Assembly: GCA_947489925.1 (NCBI GenBank)
Contig: CANLFK010000133.1
Location: forward strand, 1 to 6,052
Direction: 5' to 3'
Length of the DNA: 6,052 bases
Source of the DNA: Candidatus Caenarcanales bacterium
Lineage (GTDB): Bacteria > Cyanobacteriota > Vampirovibrionia > Caenarcaniphilales > Caenarcanaceae
Shown: positions 5,864 to 6,052 of the stretch, in pieces
Position numbering within the stretch: the stretch's first letter is position 1
How the letters are laid out: every line of letters begins with the position of its first letter
The notes under the pieces: model-generated
What the model was told of the DNA's origin: nothing
The model's input: only the letters and a program-made list of their open reading frames with translations
The model's database searches: none
Made by a program: the position numbers and the translations under genes

Positions 5864-6052
5864 ATTTGTCTTTAATAAAATCGGTCAATGTTTAGATAAA
5901 ACCCGTTTTTTATAAATAAATATTGAAGTTTGGGTGATTTACTTTAGCTGTTTAGTATTTTCCACCTAACTACGGTACAAAACTTTTAAAGAAAAAATAA
6001 AAGGTTGAGGCTAATATATGTATTGTTAAATAAAAAGCCTCATGAAAAAAAT
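5864..6052. other. intergenic region at right edge
   Basis: This is AT-rich sequence upstream of the 381-residue gene. It must contain that gene's leader and probably its promoter on the minus strand, but no clear -35/-10 pair stands out. A weak inverted repeat, AAAAC-CC-GTTTT, lies around 5898-5909. An ATG at 6042-6044 followed by two AAA codons could be the start of a rightward gene beginning MKK, but only 11 bases remain in the window, so it is not called as a gene. No RNA gene was recognised. Confidence 0.5.
6006..6042. repeat. 7-base perfect inverted repeat
   Basis: TGAGGCT (6006-6012) and AGCCTCA (6036-6042) are exact inverted copies separated by a 23-base AT-rich spacer. On the minus strand the arms are followed by ACCTTTTATTTTTTC, so the structure could act as a weak terminator for a leftward transcript entering from beyond the window. 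On the plus strand it is followed by TGAAAAAAAT and its right arm overlaps a possible ATG at 6042. The long loop makes a stable hairpin less likely. It could equally be a protein-binding site. Confidence 0.4.

Noticed and set aside
1..6052. CRISPR array, tRNA or rRNA genes
   Set aside because: No regularly spaced repeats and no recognisable tRNA or rRNA sequences were seen on either strand.

Overview
The window is low in G+C and densely coded, and reads as a bacterial chromosome segment in which ordinary housekeeping genes meet an eroded mobile-element region at the left edge. The L25/CTC protein is of the long two-domain type. Its N-terminal wording (NPRQLRKSGLIPVTIYGK), the AT-rich composition, the near absence of Shine-Dalgarno sequences and a possible FliT-like gene together suggest a non-photosynthetic cyanobacterial relative (Melainabacteria/Vampirovibrionia). 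That placement is an inference from sequence style, and other AT-rich lineages remain possible.

Layout, left to right. Positions 3-173 carry the C-terminal end of an IS982-like transposase on the plus strand, cut by the window edge. Positions 174-417 are mosaic DNA: a 14-base direct repeat (187-200 and 404-417) brackets a stretch with a G+C-rich palindrome cluster. The minus-strand gene that follows (276-1130) is a DinD/BRO-N family protein whose homology appears to stop where the second copy of the repeat begins, so its last ~45 residues are read from mobile-element-derived or otherwise unrelated DNA. Next on the minus strand comes a likely co-directional transcription unit read leftward: rplY (L25), cysS (cysteinyl-tRNA synthetase) and a small coiled-coil protein that vaguely resembles the flagellar chaperone FliT.

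A 70-base divergent intergenic region (3667-3736) separates rplY from two plus-strand genes that are probably co-transcribed: a DUF423 membrane protein and an exported SRPBCC/START-type protein. These run tail to tail, 7 bases apart, into a 381-residue minus-strand protein of low complexity (Asn/Gln/Ser/Ala/Pro-rich) that I do not recognise. The right edge (5864-6052) is non-coding apart from a possible start codon at 6042, and contains a perfect 7-base inverted repeat.

The clear joint role is in translation: L25 binds 5S rRNA in the ribosome and CysS charges tRNA-Cys. The envelope pair (DUF423 and exported SRPBCC) has no assigned function. No new multi-gene system can be demonstrated. The parts most worth attention are the chimeric dinD 3' end with its repeat structure and the unidentified 381-residue protein.
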